A DNA stretch of 60,166 nt from an uncultured Burkholderiales bacterium (GCA_937873395.1 CALMYH010000079.1:1-60166); one strand, 5' to 3'; shown: positions 18,250 through 26,945, numbered from the stretch's first letter. The notes: generated by a model not told the origin, from the letters alone. Made by a program: numbers and translations.

Positions 18250-19000
18250 AGGTCCCCCTGTGGCACTGCGTCCCTTTCCCACCGGGGGACAACACCTGCT
18301 GCCTGGCGCTGCCACTTCCGGGCATCCGGCGGTCTCAGGCAGTCCGGGCCAACGGATCGCTCTTGCGCCATCCGCCCCGCCGCTCAGGTCCTCGCTGGAG
18401 ACCCTCAAGGCCCGCACACGCAAGCCGGGTGAGGCCTCCTTCTTCTACCGTGACCACCACTTCCAGCACGACGCCGTGAAGGTACTGCCCGGCGAGTACT
18501 TCGTGACCGACGAAGAGCTGGTGATCATGACGGTGCTCGGTTCATGCATCGCTGCCTGCATCTGGGATCCGAAGGCCCGGGTGGGCGGCATGAACCACTT
18601 CATGCTGCCCGAAGGCGGGTCCGACACCTCCGGTCGCTACGGCTCCTACGCCATGGAGCTGCTGATCAACGAAATGATCAAGCTCGGTGCGAGGCGCGAG
18701 ACGATGCAGGCCAAGGTGTTCGGCGGCGGCCAGGTGATGCATTCCTTCACCACCATGAACGTCGGTGAGCGCAACACCCAGTTCGTGCTGGACTACCTGC
18801 ACACCGAGCGCATCTCCATCGTCTCCAAGGATGTGCTGGACATCCATCCGCGCAAGGTCTGCTACTTCCCGGCCAGCGGCAAGGCCATGGTCAAGCGCCT
18901 GGCCCACTCGCACCCGGAGACACTGGAGACGCAGGAACGGGCAGGCAACGCCGCGGTGGTGGCCAAGAGCACCGCTGGCGGTTCGATCGACCTGTTCTGA
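18236..19000 (+). CDS. cheD: Chemoreceptor glutamine deamidase CheD, with N-terminal extension
   Basis: This encodes 254 residues. Catalytic Cys104 lies in V-L-G-S-C-I-A-A-C-I-W-D-P and His121 in G-G-M-N-H-F-M-L-P, the CheD pair for receptor glutamine deamidation. The first 70 or so residues are low complexity and not part of the usual domain, so the protein is longer than the family norm. The start at 18236 overlaps the end of cheR; a later start, for example a GTG at 18260, cannot be excluded. The protein ends G-G-S-I-D-L-F, similar to the end of the CheZ-like protein. Confidence 0.93.
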   Translation: MKGFEGPPVALRPFPTGGQHLLPGAATSGHPAVSGSPGQRIALAPSAPPLRSSLETLKARTRKPGEASFFYRDHHFQHDAVKVLPGEYFVTDEELVIMTVLGSCIAACIWDPKARVGGMNHFMLPEGGSDTSGRYGSYAMELLINEMIKLGARRETMQAKVFGGGQVMHSFTTMNVGERNTQFVLDYLHTERISIVSKDVLDIHPRKVCYFPASGKAMVKRLAHSHPETLETQERAGNAAVVAKSTAGGSIDLF

Positions 19001-19027
19001 CACGAAGAAACTGTCGCAGGGGAAAAC

Positions 19028-20122
19028 ATGAACAAGATCAGGGTGGTGGTGGTCGACGACTCGGCGCTGGTACGCAGCCTGCTGACCGAGATCATCAACC
19101 GGCAGCCCGACATGCAGTGTGTGGGCGCGGCCAGCGATCCGCTGGTGGCCCGGGAGATGATCCGGGAACTCAATCCGGATGTGATCACCCTGGATGTCGA
19201 GATGCCCCGCATGGACGGGCTGGAGTTCCTGTCGCGCCTGATGCGCCTGCGGCCGATGCCGGTGGTCATGGTGTCGACCCTGACCGAGCAGGGCGCCGAG
19301 ATCACCCTGCGCGCGCTGGAGATGGGCGCCGTCGATTTCGTGGCCAAGCCGCGCATCGGCGTCACCAGCGGCCTGAACGAGCTCTCGGGCGATATCGTGG
19401 AGAAAATTCGCGTCGCCGCCAAGGCACACGTGCGTCGCCTGGCCGCAGCCCCTGCCCCCGCGGCCACGCCGAGCCTCTCGGCAGGCGGACCGGAAGCACC
19501 ACGGCGCCCCCTGCCGCGCATGTCGACCGAGAAGGTGATCTGCATCGGCGCCTCCACCGGTGGCACCGAGGCCATCCGCGAGGTGCTGGCCCCCATGCCG
19601 GCCGACGCTCCGGCCATCGTCATCACCCAGCACATGCCCCCCGGTTTCACCACCAGTTTCGCCACCCGCCTGAACGGCCTTTGCAGGATCCGCGTGCAGG
19701 AGGCGGTGCACGGTCAGCGCATTCTCCCGGGTCATGCCTACATCGCTCCCGGGGGTCGCCACTTCCACATCGACCGCAGCGGTTCCAACTACGTGGCCGT
19801 GGTCGACGACAGCGAACCGGTCAACCGCCACCGCCCTTCGGTGGAAGTGCTGTTCCGTTCCGCCGCCCGGGTGATCGGCCCGAACGCGATCGGCATCATG
19901 CTGACCGGCATGGGAGCCGACGGAGCCCAGGCCATGCGGGAGATGAAAGACGCCGGCAGCTACAACTTCGTGCAGGACGAGGCCAGCTGTGTGGTCTTCG
20001 GCATGCCGCGCATGGCCATCCAGGCGGGGGCCGCCCACGAAATCCTTCCCCTGCGCCAGATTGCGCCGGCTGTGCTGGCGCGTCTGGCGGATTCACCCGC
20101 GGGCGTGCGTCACCGCATCTGA
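19028..20122 (+). CDS. cheB: Chemotaxis response regulator / protein-glutamate methylesterase CheB
   Basis: This 364-residue protein has a receiver domain with phospho-acceptor D56, a linker at about residues 125-165, and a methylesterase domain with the catalytic triad S176 (G-A-S-T-G-G-T-E), H202 (I-T-Q-H-M-P-P-G) and D298 (T-G-M-G-A-D-G-A). It removes receptor methyl groups when phosphorylated by CheA. It ends the che operon. Ribosome-binding site GCAGGGG lies upstream. Confidence 0.97.
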   Translation: MNKIRVVVVDDSALVRSLLTEIINRQPDMQCVGAASDPLVAREMIRELNPDVITLDVEMPRMDGLEFLSRLMRLRPMPVVMVSTLTEQGAEITLRALEMGAVDFVAKPRIGVTSGLNELSGDIVEKIRVAAKAHVRRLAAAPAPAATPSLSAGGPEAPRRPLPRMSTEKVICIGASTGGTEAIREVLAPMPADAPAIVITQHMPPGFTTSFATRLNGLCRIRVQEAVHGQRILPGHAYIAPGGRHFHIDRSGSNYVAVVDDSEPVNRHRPSVEVLFRSAARVIGPNAIGIMLTGMGADGAQAMREMKDAGSYNFVQDEASCVVFGMPRMAIQAGAAHEILPLRQIAPAVLARLADSPAGVRHRI

Positions 20123-20160
20123 CCTCAGCCCGGCGCACACACCCACTCCGGAGTTTTCCC

Positions 20161-20682
20161 ATGAACGTCCTGTCCCGTCGCTCGATCCAGATCGCTGCCA
20201 CCTTCCTCCTGCTTGCCGGCACCTGGATCGGCCAGAACGCCAAGGCACTGGAGGCCCCCAAGGAGCGCCCGATCCTGACCATCACCGGCAAGATCGGGGT
20301 GAGCAATGCGCCCAACGCAGTCCGCCTGGACATGAAGATGATCGAGGCACTGCCGCAGCACAGCTTCACCACCCGCACGCCCTGGTACAACCGGCCGGTG
20401 AAATTCACCGGCCCGCTGCTGGCCGACGTGCTCAGGCTGGTGAAGGCCGAAGGCCAGACCATCGGCGCCACCGCCATCAACGACTACCGCATCACCATCC
20501 CGGCCAGCGACGCCAGCCAGCATGGCGTGATCATGGCCCGGCTGGTCGATGACCAGCCGATCCCGGTGCGCGACAAAGGTCCGCTGTTCATCGTGTATCC
20601 CTTCGACACCTCGGCCCAGTTGCGCAGCTCGGTCTACTACGAGCGCTCCATCTGGCAGCTCAAGGCACTTGACATCCAATGA
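20161..20682 (+). CDS. Periplasmic SUOX-fold (molybdopterin-binding-domain-like) protein without cysteine
   Basis: This 173-residue protein has a signal peptide at residues 1 to about 29. The mature part resembles the oxidoreductase molybdopterin-binding (SUOX, PF00174) fold: I-L-T-I-T-G-K-I-G at the start, then F-T-G-P-L-L-A-D-V-L, A-I-N-D-Y-R-I-T-I-P and G-P-L-F-I-V-Y-P-F. There is no cysteine anywhere, so the usual thiolate ligand of molybdenum is absent and an enzymatic role is unlikely. The last 4 bases overlap the hybrid kinase start (ATGA), so it is most probably a periplasmic sensor or ligand-binding partner of that kinase. The fold is my reading of motifs, not a database result. Confidence 0.72.
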   Translation: MNVLSRRSIQIAATFLLLAGTWIGQNAKALEAPKERPILTITGKIGVSNAPNAVRLDMKMIEALPQHSFTTRTPWYNRPVKFTGPLLADVLRLVKAEGQTIGATAINDYRITIPASDASQHGVIMARLVDDQPIPVRDKGPLFIVYPFDTSAQLRSSVYYERSIWQLKALDIQ

Positions 20683-22955
20683 GCACCCGCCTGATCGACA
20701 TGGCCCGCTGGCAGGCCAGGCAATGGGCCATGGCCGTGACCGCGTTGCTGTTCGCCACGCTCACCCCGCTGGCCTGGATCCAGTGGCAGCAGTTCCGCAT
20801 GTTGGACGACGTTTCCACCCACCAGGTGGACTCCATCATGTGGGCGGCCTACCAGCTCGAGCGCGAGATGGGACGGCTGCAAACCCACCTGCAGGAGGCG
20901 AGCAGCCCGGCGCCCGCCATCGACGAGTGGGAGCTGCTGGAAAGGTACGAAGTCTTTCTCAGCCGCATCAAGCTGATCAGCGAGATACCTCGCCGCGACC
21001 TGCTCGAATCGACGCCGGTTCACGGCGAGGCCATGGGCCTGATCAACAGCTTTGTGGCGCAGGCCGATCCCCTGTTTGCCCGTCCCGCCGAACTGATCGG
21101 TCAGCATGACCAGATCAATGCGCTGGTCTTCAGCATCAACCAGGCCCTGCCCGTGCTCGGAGAGCTGACCCGGGAAGCCAACCGCGCCATGGCCCGGTTC
21201 GTCGACGAACGCAACCGCCAGCTTCACAACCAAGGCGTGCTGGTGATTTCCCTGGCCGCCATCCAGGGCGTGGTGCTGCTGGTGTTCGTCGGGCTGCTGG
21301 TTCGGCACGTCCGCAAGCAGCAGCGACAGTACAGCAAGCTGCAGAAACTCAGCCGCGAACTGGCCGAGGCCCGCGATCAGGCTGAAGCAGCGAACCACGG
21401 CAAGAGCGTGTTCCTGGCCAACATGAGTCACGAGATCCGGACGCCCTTCCAGGGCCTGCTGGGCATGCTCAACCTGCTGGACGAGCCCAACCTCAGCGGC
21501 CGCCAGCGCGATTACCTGCAGACGGCGCAGGACTCGGCCATCCACCTGCTCGGGGTGCTCAACGACATCCTGGACGTCTCGACCATGGAGTCGGGCACCC
21601 TGAAGCTGTCGCCAGGCCCGGTCAACCTGCGTGGATTGGCCCAGGAAGTCGACGGACTGATGCAGGTTTCGGCCGCCGACAAGGGCCTTGTGCTCAACGT
21701 CTATGCGGCCGGTGACCTTCCCGAATGGGTGATCGCGGACGCCACGCGCGTGCGTCAGATCCTGTTCAACCTGATCAGCAATGCAATCAAATTCACCAAC
21801 CAGGGCAGCATCATTGCCGAGCTGGCGCGCGCGCCCAGCGGACAATCGGGTGTGGTTCTGACCGTGCGTGACACGGGCGTCGGCATGGACAAGGTCACGC
21901 TGCAGCGTCTGTTCACGCGCTTCTACCAGGCCGACAGTTCGCTGCGTCGCCGCATCGGGGGCACCGGCCTGGGCCTGGAAATTTCGCGCAACCTGGCCCG
22001 CATGATGGGCGGTGACATCCAGGTCAGCAGCGAACCCGGGGTGGGCAGCGTCTTCACCGTGACGCTTGATCTGCCGCAGACCGAGCCGCCGGCGCTCGAG
22101 GCCATCGGTGACATCGATCCGCAGCACGCCCGACGTCTGAAGGTGCTGGTCGCAGAAGACCACCCCATCAACCTCAAGTACATGAACATCCTGCTCGAGA
22201 AGATGGGACACGACGCCGTTTTCTGCGAGAACGGGCAGGAAGCCCTGGCCTTGCTGGAAAAGCAGCCCTTCGATGTGGTTCTGCTGGATTACCACATGCC
22301 GGTGCTCGACGGCCTGGCGACGACCGAGGCCATTCGCGCCCTGGACGGCCCTGCCGCCGGCATCAAGATCATCCTGGTCACGGCCGATGTGGTCAATGAC
22401 ACGCGCAAGCGCGCGATCGAGGTGGGCGTCAACGAGTTCACCAGCAAGCCGCTGCAGGCGGCCGATCTCCATCGTGCCTTGCTGCGCTGCGGCCTGCTGG
22501 AAGACCCCGGGATGCCAGATGCAGCCCTGCTGGTGCGGCCGTCCAGCCCCTTCCCGCTGAGCGCCTATGAAGCACCGGTTCGGATGGTCGAATCCCCGTC
22601 CCTGTCGTCGCTGATCGATCTGGAGTCCTACAGCGAAATCGTGTCCATGATGCCGTCGGAAACCATGGACGAAATGCTGGCGACCCTGTTTGACCCGCCG
22701 GACGGCACCCTGCCAGTGCTGCAGTCGGCGCTGGCCGAGGAAGATCGCCAGGCCATCGGCTACAACGCCCACAAGCTCAAGGGAACGGCGATGCTGCTGG
22801 GCTTTCGAGCCATTGTCCGAACCTCGGCCCAGATCGAGCAGCTGGCCACCCAGACCGCCGACCCGATACCGCCCCTCTGGTCCGAACGGCTGCAAAAGGA
22901 CGTGGAAGCCACGCGCGAGGCCTTGCGTCAATACGAACTGACGCTCACGGCCTGA
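20679..22955 (+). CDS. Hybrid sensor histidine kinase (TM-HisKA-HATPase-REC-Hpt)
   Basis: This 758-residue protein has two membrane helices (about residues 14-35 and 187-209) flanking a periplasmic region of about 150 residues. Next are a HisKA domain with H251 in M-S-H-E-I-R-T-P, a HATPase with [10 protein letters not shown], a receiver with D537 in L-L-D-Y-H-M-P, and a C-terminal phosphotransfer domain with H698 in A-H-K-L-K-G-T-A. It is a complete four-step relay in one chain, as in BarA/TorS-type kinases. No cognate response regulator is adjacent. The overlap with the periplasmic SUOX-like gene suggests that protein supplies the input. Confidence 0.93.
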   Translation: MSTRLIDMARWQARQWAMAVTALLFATLTPLAWIQWQQFRMLDDVSTHQVDSIMWAAYQLEREMGRLQTHLQEASSPAPAIDEWELLERYEVFLSRIKLISEIPRRDLLESTPVHGEAMGLINSFVAQADPLFARPAELIGQHDQINALVFSINQALPVLGELTREANRAMARFVDERNRQLHNQGVLVISLAAIQGVVLLVFVGLLVRHVRKQQRQYSKLQKLSRELAEARDQAEAANHGKSVFLANMSHEIRTPFQGLLGMLNLLDEPNLSGRQRDYLQTAQDSAIHLLGVLNDILDVSTMESGTLKLSPGPVNLRGLAQEVDGLMQVSAADKGLVLNVYAAGDLPEWVIADATRVRQILFNLISNAIKFTNQGSIIAELARAPSGQSGVVLTVRDTGVGMDKVTLQRLFTRFYQADSSLRRRIGGTGLGLEISRNLARMMGGDIQVSSEPGVGSVFTVTLDLPQTEPPALEAIGDIDPQHARRLKVLVAEDHPINLKYMNILLEKMGHDAVFCENGQEALALLEKQPFDVVLLDYHMPVLDGLATTEAIRALDGPAAGIKIILVTADVVNDTRKRAIEVGVNEFTSKPLQAADLHRALLRCGLLEDPGMPDAALLVRPSSPFPLSAYEAPVRMVESPSLSSLIDLESYSEIVSMMPSETMDEMLATLFDPPDGTLPVLQSALAEEDRQAIGYNAHKLKGTAMLLGFRAIVRTSAQIEQLATQTADPIPPLWSERLQKDVEATREALRQYELTLTA

Positions 22956-22998
22956 TGGATGGGACGTAGCCGCCGCTCGTCCTGTCCGCCATGAGGCC

Positions 22999-23030
22999 GT
23001 GAAAGGCGTCCCCGTGGGGGCGCCTTTCAC
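22999..23030. terminator. Hairpin between convergent genes, probable terminator
   Basis: GTGAAAGGCG at 22999-23008 pairs perfectly with CGCCTTTCAC at 23021-23030 around a C/G-rich loop. It sits between the 3' ends of the hybrid kinase (plus) and the unknown flagellar-type gene (minus). There is no clean T-run on either side, so termination efficiency is uncertain, but position favours a shared bidirectional terminator. Confidence 0.6.
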
Positions 23031-23048
23031 GCCTTCGTAACGTGTGTG

Positions 23049-23747
23049 TCACACCCGCTGGTCGACCAGGCTGCCGATTTCCAGCGGGGCCGCCGAGGTG
23101 TTGCCTTTTTCGTCGTAAGCCACCACATCCTCCGGCGGCAGTATCTTGCCGGCCACCTCAGACGCGTCGGCCGCTTCCTGCGCCATGACCGGCCACGGCA
23201 ATGCCTTGACCTCGGGCCCGGCCGCAGGCTCGGGCGGCAGCGGGCGGCGCGCCACCAGGGCGGGGGCCGCCACGGACAGGTCGGGAGACATGTCGGCACG
23301 GGGTCCGGGCGCATCGTTGGCACTGTCGCGCCCGAGTGCCCGCTCCACCACCGCTGCACTGGCCTGCCAGACGGTCGTCAGCACCGACTGGAGCTTTTCC
23401 TTGAAGGCTTTTTCGGCCTCCTGATCGGCCTGCTCCCGGACAATGCCTTGCCCGTTCTCCTGACCCGTTGCCGCGTCCGGGGTGCGCTCGGTGGCCCGGC
23501 CCTGGCCTGTGGCCTCACCCTTGGGCAACAGGGCCGCTGGCAGAGCCTCGTCGGGCCGGTTGCCGGGGCCAGCGGCACGCGCTGCGCCCGGCTTCTGCTG
23601 GACCGGCCCGTCCTGGCCGGCACCGAGACCAGCCTGGCGATCCCGTCCGGCGGCGCCGACGGGCTGGACGGCACTCACCGGGTTGACCGGCGTGCTGACC
23701 GGCGGTGTGGTCCAGGTCACCGCGGTTGTGTTTGGTATGTTGATCAT
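23049..23747 (-). CDS. Unknown protein with a sigma-28-like promoter (candidate flagellar-regulon member)
   Basis: This encodes 232 residues rich in proline, alanine and glutamine. There is no signal peptide or membrane segment. One helical stretch stands out (E-K-A-F-K-E-K-L-Q-S-V-L-T-T-V-W-Q-A-S-A-A-V-V-E-R-A-L-G, about residues 110-140); the remainder looks disordered. I recognise no family. Composition and the upstream FliA-type promoter recall secreted or chaperone-bound late flagellar proteins. It stands alone on the minus strand, facing the end of the hybrid kinase gene. Confidence 0.75.
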   Translation of the reverse strand: MINIPNTTAVTWTTPPVSTPVNPVSAVQPVGAAGRDRQAGLGAGQDGPVQQKPGAARAAGPGNRPDEALPAALLPKGEATGQGRATERTPDAATGQENGQGIVREQADQEAEKAFKEKLQSVLTTVWQASAAVVERALGRDSANDAPGPRADMSPDLSVAAPALVARRPLPPEPAAGPEVKALPWPVMAQEAADASEVAGKILPPEDVVAYDEKGNTSAAPLEIGSLVDQRV

Positions 23748-23801
23748 GGCAACCCCTCATGGGCGACACCGGGCAGGAACATTTCCGGTGTTCTGACAGG
23801 C

Positions 23802-23828
23802 TTTTCGGCTGCCAATCGCCGGACTTGA
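23802..23828 (-). promoter_or_regulatory. Sigma-28-like promoter for the 23049-23747 gene
   Basis: Read on the minus strand: TCAAGTCC, an 11-base spacer, then GCCGAAAA. Against TAAAGTTT-N11-GCCGATAA the -10 matches 7 of 8 and the -35 5 of 8, with exact spacing. The expected transcript start is near 23795, giving a leader of about 45 bases that contains a 7-bp hairpin (23766-23772 with 23785-23791) and a GAGGGG ribosome-binding site. Confidence 0.65.
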
Positions 23829-23881
23829 GGGGTTTTTTGCAGGCTTTTCAGCCGATCGTCCGGGTGCCGGCCACCGGAAGG

Positions 23882-24106
23882 TCAGACACCCTCGCGCGCC
23901 TGGGCCAGCGCCTGCCGCAGCACGCCGATGTCGCCGATCTGGTTGGCCAGGATGAGGATAAGCCGGGCGTTGAGCATCTCGCTCTGGTCATCGCTGAGAT
24001 CGCGGTGGGCCTCGATCAGCGCCTCGTAAAAGTCGTCACCGGGCGTGAAGTCCCGGAAGTAACGCTGACCCGCTTCGCTCAGGTTGGGTTGCAGTTGCAG
24101 GGGCAT
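23882..24106 (-). CDS. DUF2783-family small protein
   Basis: This encodes 74 residues (M-P-L-Q-L-Q-P-N-L at the start, then D-D-F-Y-E-A-L-I-E-A-H-R-D-L-S and N-A-R-L-I-L-I-L-A-N-Q-I-G-D), matching the small DUF2783 family commonly encoded beside FAD-dependent aromatic monooxygenases. The function is unknown. It follows the monooxygenase gene by 17 bases on the same strand, so it is in the same transcript and may be an accessory subunit or stabiliser of that enzyme. Confidence 0.8.
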   Translation of the reverse strand: MPLQLQPNLSEAGQRYFRDFTPGDDFYEALIEAHRDLSDDQSEMLNARLILILANQIGDIGVLRQALAQAREGV

Positions 24107-24123
24107 CTTGGTCTCCTCGGGTG

Positions 24124-25827
24124 TCAGGCGGACACGCTGTGGCGTGTCGGGGGTGTGACGGCTGCGCTGCGGCCGGTGGCCCGGTTCAGCGCGGCACTCA
24201 CGGCAGCGGTGTGTGGCTGTCGCCAGCGCGCGGCCACGTGCTGGTCCGGTCGCACCAGGTAGGCCGTGCCCGGCCGCGCGTCGTACCGCTGGGCCACCAG
24301 ACCGTCGCGATCATGCACGGTCGGCAAACCGTTCGGTGCCTGACCGCCATGCGCAGCCACCACCAGGGTCTCCACCGGCACCGGTTCGCGCGCCAAGGCT
24401 TCGGACAAGGCCAGCGTGCCGGGATCCAGGGCCTCGGCCCGGTCGGCAAACACCATCAGCACAAAGCGGTTGCCCAGCTGGTCCAGCAGCCAGGCGTCCT
24501 TTCCGTCGGTCCGCACCGGCGCATCGTCCATGGGCGCACCGGGCACCATGTTGCCTTCGAAGGCGTCGGCATCCGGGCTGTTCAGCGCCGAGTGCACCAG
24601 AAAGGCCGGCACCGACAGACGGCCGGAGTTGACCAGCTTGCGCGCAAACGGGTGCTGGCGCGCCAGTTGCAGCGCCGCGTTGCGGAAGGTTCGGCTGACC
24701 TTGCTCTTGGGCGTGATGAAGTCGGTGGATCGGGTGGAGTTTCGGATGTTCTCGTCGGCCGCGTAGGTTCGATCGGCGTCGTAGGTGTCCAGCAACGCCT
24801 CGGGGGCCTGCCCTTTCATCACCAGGGCCAGTTTCCACAACAGATCGTCGGTGTCCTGGAAGCCGGAGTTCGCGCCGCGGGCGCCAAAGGGTGAAACCTG
24901 GTGCGCCGCATCACCCACGAACAGCAGATGGCCGTGGCGGAAGTTCTTCATGCGCCGGCATTGGAAAGTGTAGATGCTGGCCCACTCGAGCTCGAACTCG
25001 CGGTCGTCCCCCAGCATGGCCTTGACACGCGGAATGATGTTTTCGGGCTTCTTCTCTTCTTCCGGGTCGGCGTCCCAGCCGAGCTGGAAGTCGATGCGCC
25101 AGACGTTGTCGCTCTGCTTGTGCAGCAGCACGCTCTGGTTGGGGTGGAAGGGTGGGTCGAACCAGAACCAGCGCTCGGCCGGGTAGTCGGCCTTCATGAT
25201 CACGTCGGCGATCAGGAAGCGGTCCTTGAACACATGGCCTTCGATGTCCAGCCCCAGCTGGCGCCGCACGTTGGAGCGCGCGCCGTCGGCCACGATCAGC
25301 CAGTCGGCCTCGATGTCGAAGCTCCCGTCGGGGGTTTCCACCGTGACGCGCGCGCCGTCGTCCAGCGGCTGCACGTTCACCACCTTGTATTTCCAGCGCA
25401 GATCGGCGCCCAGCTCGGTGGCGCGCCGGACCAGGGCCTCTTCCAGATGGTATTGCTGCAGGTTGATCATGCCCGGGCGCTTGTGGCCGGCATCGGGCAC
25501 CAGGTTGAAGCGGTACACCTCCTCTTCCTGCAGGAAGGTGCGGCCCACGTTCCAGCTCACGCCCTTGTCACAGACCACATCGCCCACACCGAGCCGGTCC
25601 AGGATTTCCAGCGCCCGCTTGGCATAGCAGACGGCGCGGGATCCAAAGGACACGCTGTCCTCCTCGTCGAACAGCAGCACGTCCAGACCCTGCAGCCGGG
25701 CGTCGATGGCGGCCGCCAGGCCGACGGGGCCGGCGCCGATGACCACCAGCGGCCTGCGCTGGGGGGCGCCGGCCATCAGATCGGCAGGGGCCCGGTAAGG
25801 GAACGTGGGGTAGGTGTAGGTGGCCAT
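24124..25827 (-). CDS. FAD-dependent aromatic monooxygenase (MhpA-like)
   Basis: This 567-residue group A flavoprotein monooxygenase has a dinucleotide-binding G-A-G-P-V-G at residues 31-36, the D-G motif (V-A-D-G-A-R-S-N-V-R-R) and the G-D motif (F-V-G-D-A-A-H-Q-V-S-P-F-G-A-R-G). It resembles the 3-(3-hydroxyphenyl)propionate hydroxylase / phenol hydroxylase branch, but substrate cannot be read from sequence. No ring-cleavage gene is adjacent. Translation looks controllable: its Shine-Dalgarno GAGGAG is buried in a 14-bp hairpin, and its promoter overlaps an inverted repeat. Confidence 0.9.
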   Translation of the reverse strand: MATYTYPTFPYRAPADLMAGAPQRRPLVVIGAGPVGLAAAIDARLQGLDVLLFDEEDSVSFGSRAVCYAKRALEILDRLGVGDVVCDKGVSWNVGRTFLQEEEVYRFNLVPDAGHKRPGMINLQQYHLEEALVRRATELGADLRWKYKVVNVQPLDDGARVTVETPDGSFDIEADWLIVADGARSNVRRQLGLDIEGHVFKDRFLIADVIMKADYPAERWFWFDPPFHPNQSVLLHKQSDNVWRIDFQLGWDADPEEEKKPENIIPRVKAMLGDDREFELEWASIYTFQCRRMKNFRHGHLLFVGDAAHQVSPFGARGANSGFQDTDDLLWKLALVMKGQAPEALLDTYDADRTYAADENIRNSTRSTDFITPKSKVSRTFRNAALQLARQHPFARKLVNSGRLSVPAFLVHSALNSPDADAFEGNMVPGAPMDDAPVRTDGKDAWLLDQLGNRFVLMVFADRAEALDPGTLALSEALAREPVPVETLVVAAHGGQAPNGLPTVHDRDGLVAQRYDARPGTAYLVRPDQHVAARWRQPHTAAVSAALNRATGRSAAVTPPTRHSVSA

Positions 25828-25835
25828 GTCGTTTG

Positions 25836-25866
25836 CTCCTCGGGTGGACGCGGTCCACCCGAGGAG
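25836..25866 (-). promoter_or_regulatory. Perfect 14-bp hairpin enclosing the monooxygenase ribosome-binding site
   Basis: CTCCTCGGGTGGAC (25836-25849) and its exact complement (25853-25866) are separated by 3 bases. In the minus-strand mRNA the 3' arm ends with GAGGAG, 8 bases before the ATG at 25827, which is ideal Shine-Dalgarno spacing. The folded leader would hide the ribosome-binding site. As DNA it is also a 31-bp near-perfect palindrome that could bind a dimeric repressor downstream of the promoter. Confidence 0.85.
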
Positions 25867-25887
25867 GCGAACCGCTGCTGAGGAGCG

Positions 25888-25916
25888 ACTATAGCCAAAA
25901 ATTCAAAATCAGTAAA
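25888..25916 (-). promoter_or_regulatory. Sigma-70 promoter of the monooxygenase operon
   Basis: On the minus strand, -35 TTTACT (25911-25916), a 17-base spacer and -10 TATAGT (25888-25893). It lies in an AT-rich pocket that stands out from the surrounding high-GC DNA. The predicted transcript starts near 25881 and runs into the ribosome-binding-site hairpin. Confidence 0.7.
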
Positions 25917-25923
25917 TTGATTT
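25906..25923. promoter_or_regulatory. Inverted repeat overlapping the -35 element, probable operator
   Basis: AAATCA and TGATTT flank a 6-base centre, covering the -35 of the monooxygenase promoter. Size and symmetry suit a winged-helix repressor such as a MarR-type protein. No regulator gene is adjacent, so the binding protein is unknown. Confidence 0.5.
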
Positions 25924-25978
25924 CTCTAATCGTAATTCCTGAACCCCAAAGTCCCAGCCAGGACGCCTGGGCGCCGCA

Positions 25979-26884
25979 TCAGGCATCGAAGCGCCACTCG
26001 CCCTCGACCGCCTGACCGACCCTGAGCACCAGCCCGTCACCGTCGAGCACGATGGCGTTCATGCCGAAGATCAACGCCCCGTCGAGGCGCGGGTCCTGCC
26101 GGTAAGCCCGCAAGGTGTCGCCGACGGCGGTGGCACTCAGCGCCGAATCCGGGTCGACATCGGGGATCGGGCAGCGTGCACAGGGCTTGACATTCTCGAG
26201 CCGTGCCACGCCGGCTTCGGTGTCGATCTGCCAGGCGCCGATGCGGTCCTCGTCGTGCGCCTCGATGTCCGTCAGCACGATGTTGGGACGAAAGCGCCGC
26301 TGGTCGACCTCGGGCTGACCCGCCGCCTGAAGGCGCTGGTTCAGCCCGTCAAGCGACGCGCTGCTGGTCACCAGCAGACCGAATCCGTCGGCAAACTGGA
26401 CCTGCGCCTCGCGCCCCCCGGTCCAGCGACGCGCGGAAAGGCGCCGGACCTCCGGGTCGAAGCGCACCAGGCGCAGGCGCCTGAGGCCCGCCGGCGCGTC
26501 CGGTGCCAGGAAATCGCTGAACCACTGGGCCGCAATGTCGCCCATGTCCCAGGCCTGCACCACATCGTCCCAGACCCGAACCTTGATGGGCCACTCGGCC
26601 GCCTCCAGCGACAGGTGCAGCGCCAGCATCCCAGGCGCCCGAAGCACCAGTTGCCCCAGGCGGAACGACGGCTGGATCAGCGCCATGCGCGGCAGCTCGC
26701 GCTGGCTCACGAACTCGCCGTCTTCGTCGATCACCATCCAGGAACGGTCCCAGGCCAGACCGGCCGGGGTCAGTTCGGCCTCGTTCAAGGACACACCGGC
26801 ACAGGATTTGATCGGATAAACCCAGAGCGATTCGATGCGTGCCCGGAGGCGGGAAGCGGATTCGGCAACAGTTGAAGCAGACAT
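25979..26884 (-). CDS. MOSC-domain protein (YcbX/mARC-like, no ferredoxin domain)
   Basis: This encodes about 301 residues from the ATG at 26884; an ATG 36 bases upstream is possible but adds no conserved sequence. It has the N-terminal beta-barrel start (L-W-V-Y-P-I-K-S-C-A-G-V), then F-R-P-N-I-V-L and N-V-K-P-C-A-R-C-P-I, which carries the conserved molybdenum-ligand cysteine of the MOSC group. Family members reduce N-hydroxylated compounds with Moco. The E. coli YcbX 2Fe-2S domain is missing, so an outside electron donor is needed. It is divergent from the UbiH-family gene. Confidence 0.87.
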   Translation of the reverse strand: MSASTVAESASRLRARIESLWVYPIKSCAGVSLNEAELTPAGLAWDRSWMVIDEDGEFVSQRELPRMALIQPSFRLGQLVLRAPGMLALHLSLEAAEWPIKVRVWDDVVQAWDMGDIAAQWFSDFLAPDAPAGLRRLRLVRFDPEVRRLSARRWTGGREAQVQFADGFGLLVTSSASLDGLNQRLQAAGQPEVDQRRFRPNIVLTDIEAHDEDRIGAWQIDTEAGVARLENVKPCARCPIPDVDPDSALSATAVGDTLRAYRQDPRLDGALIFGMNAIVLDGDGLVLRVGQAVEGEWRFDA

Positions 26885-26945
26885 GACGGCGATGGCATTG
26901 GGGGTGCAGGAACCTTTCATTGTGCCGTGAACCTAAAATCGGTCC

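Noticed and set aside
1-23900. Horizontal transfer or prophage around the flagellar/che block
   Set aside because: Base and codon use are uniform, gene order is conserved-type, and no integrase, transposase or attachment repeats were seen.
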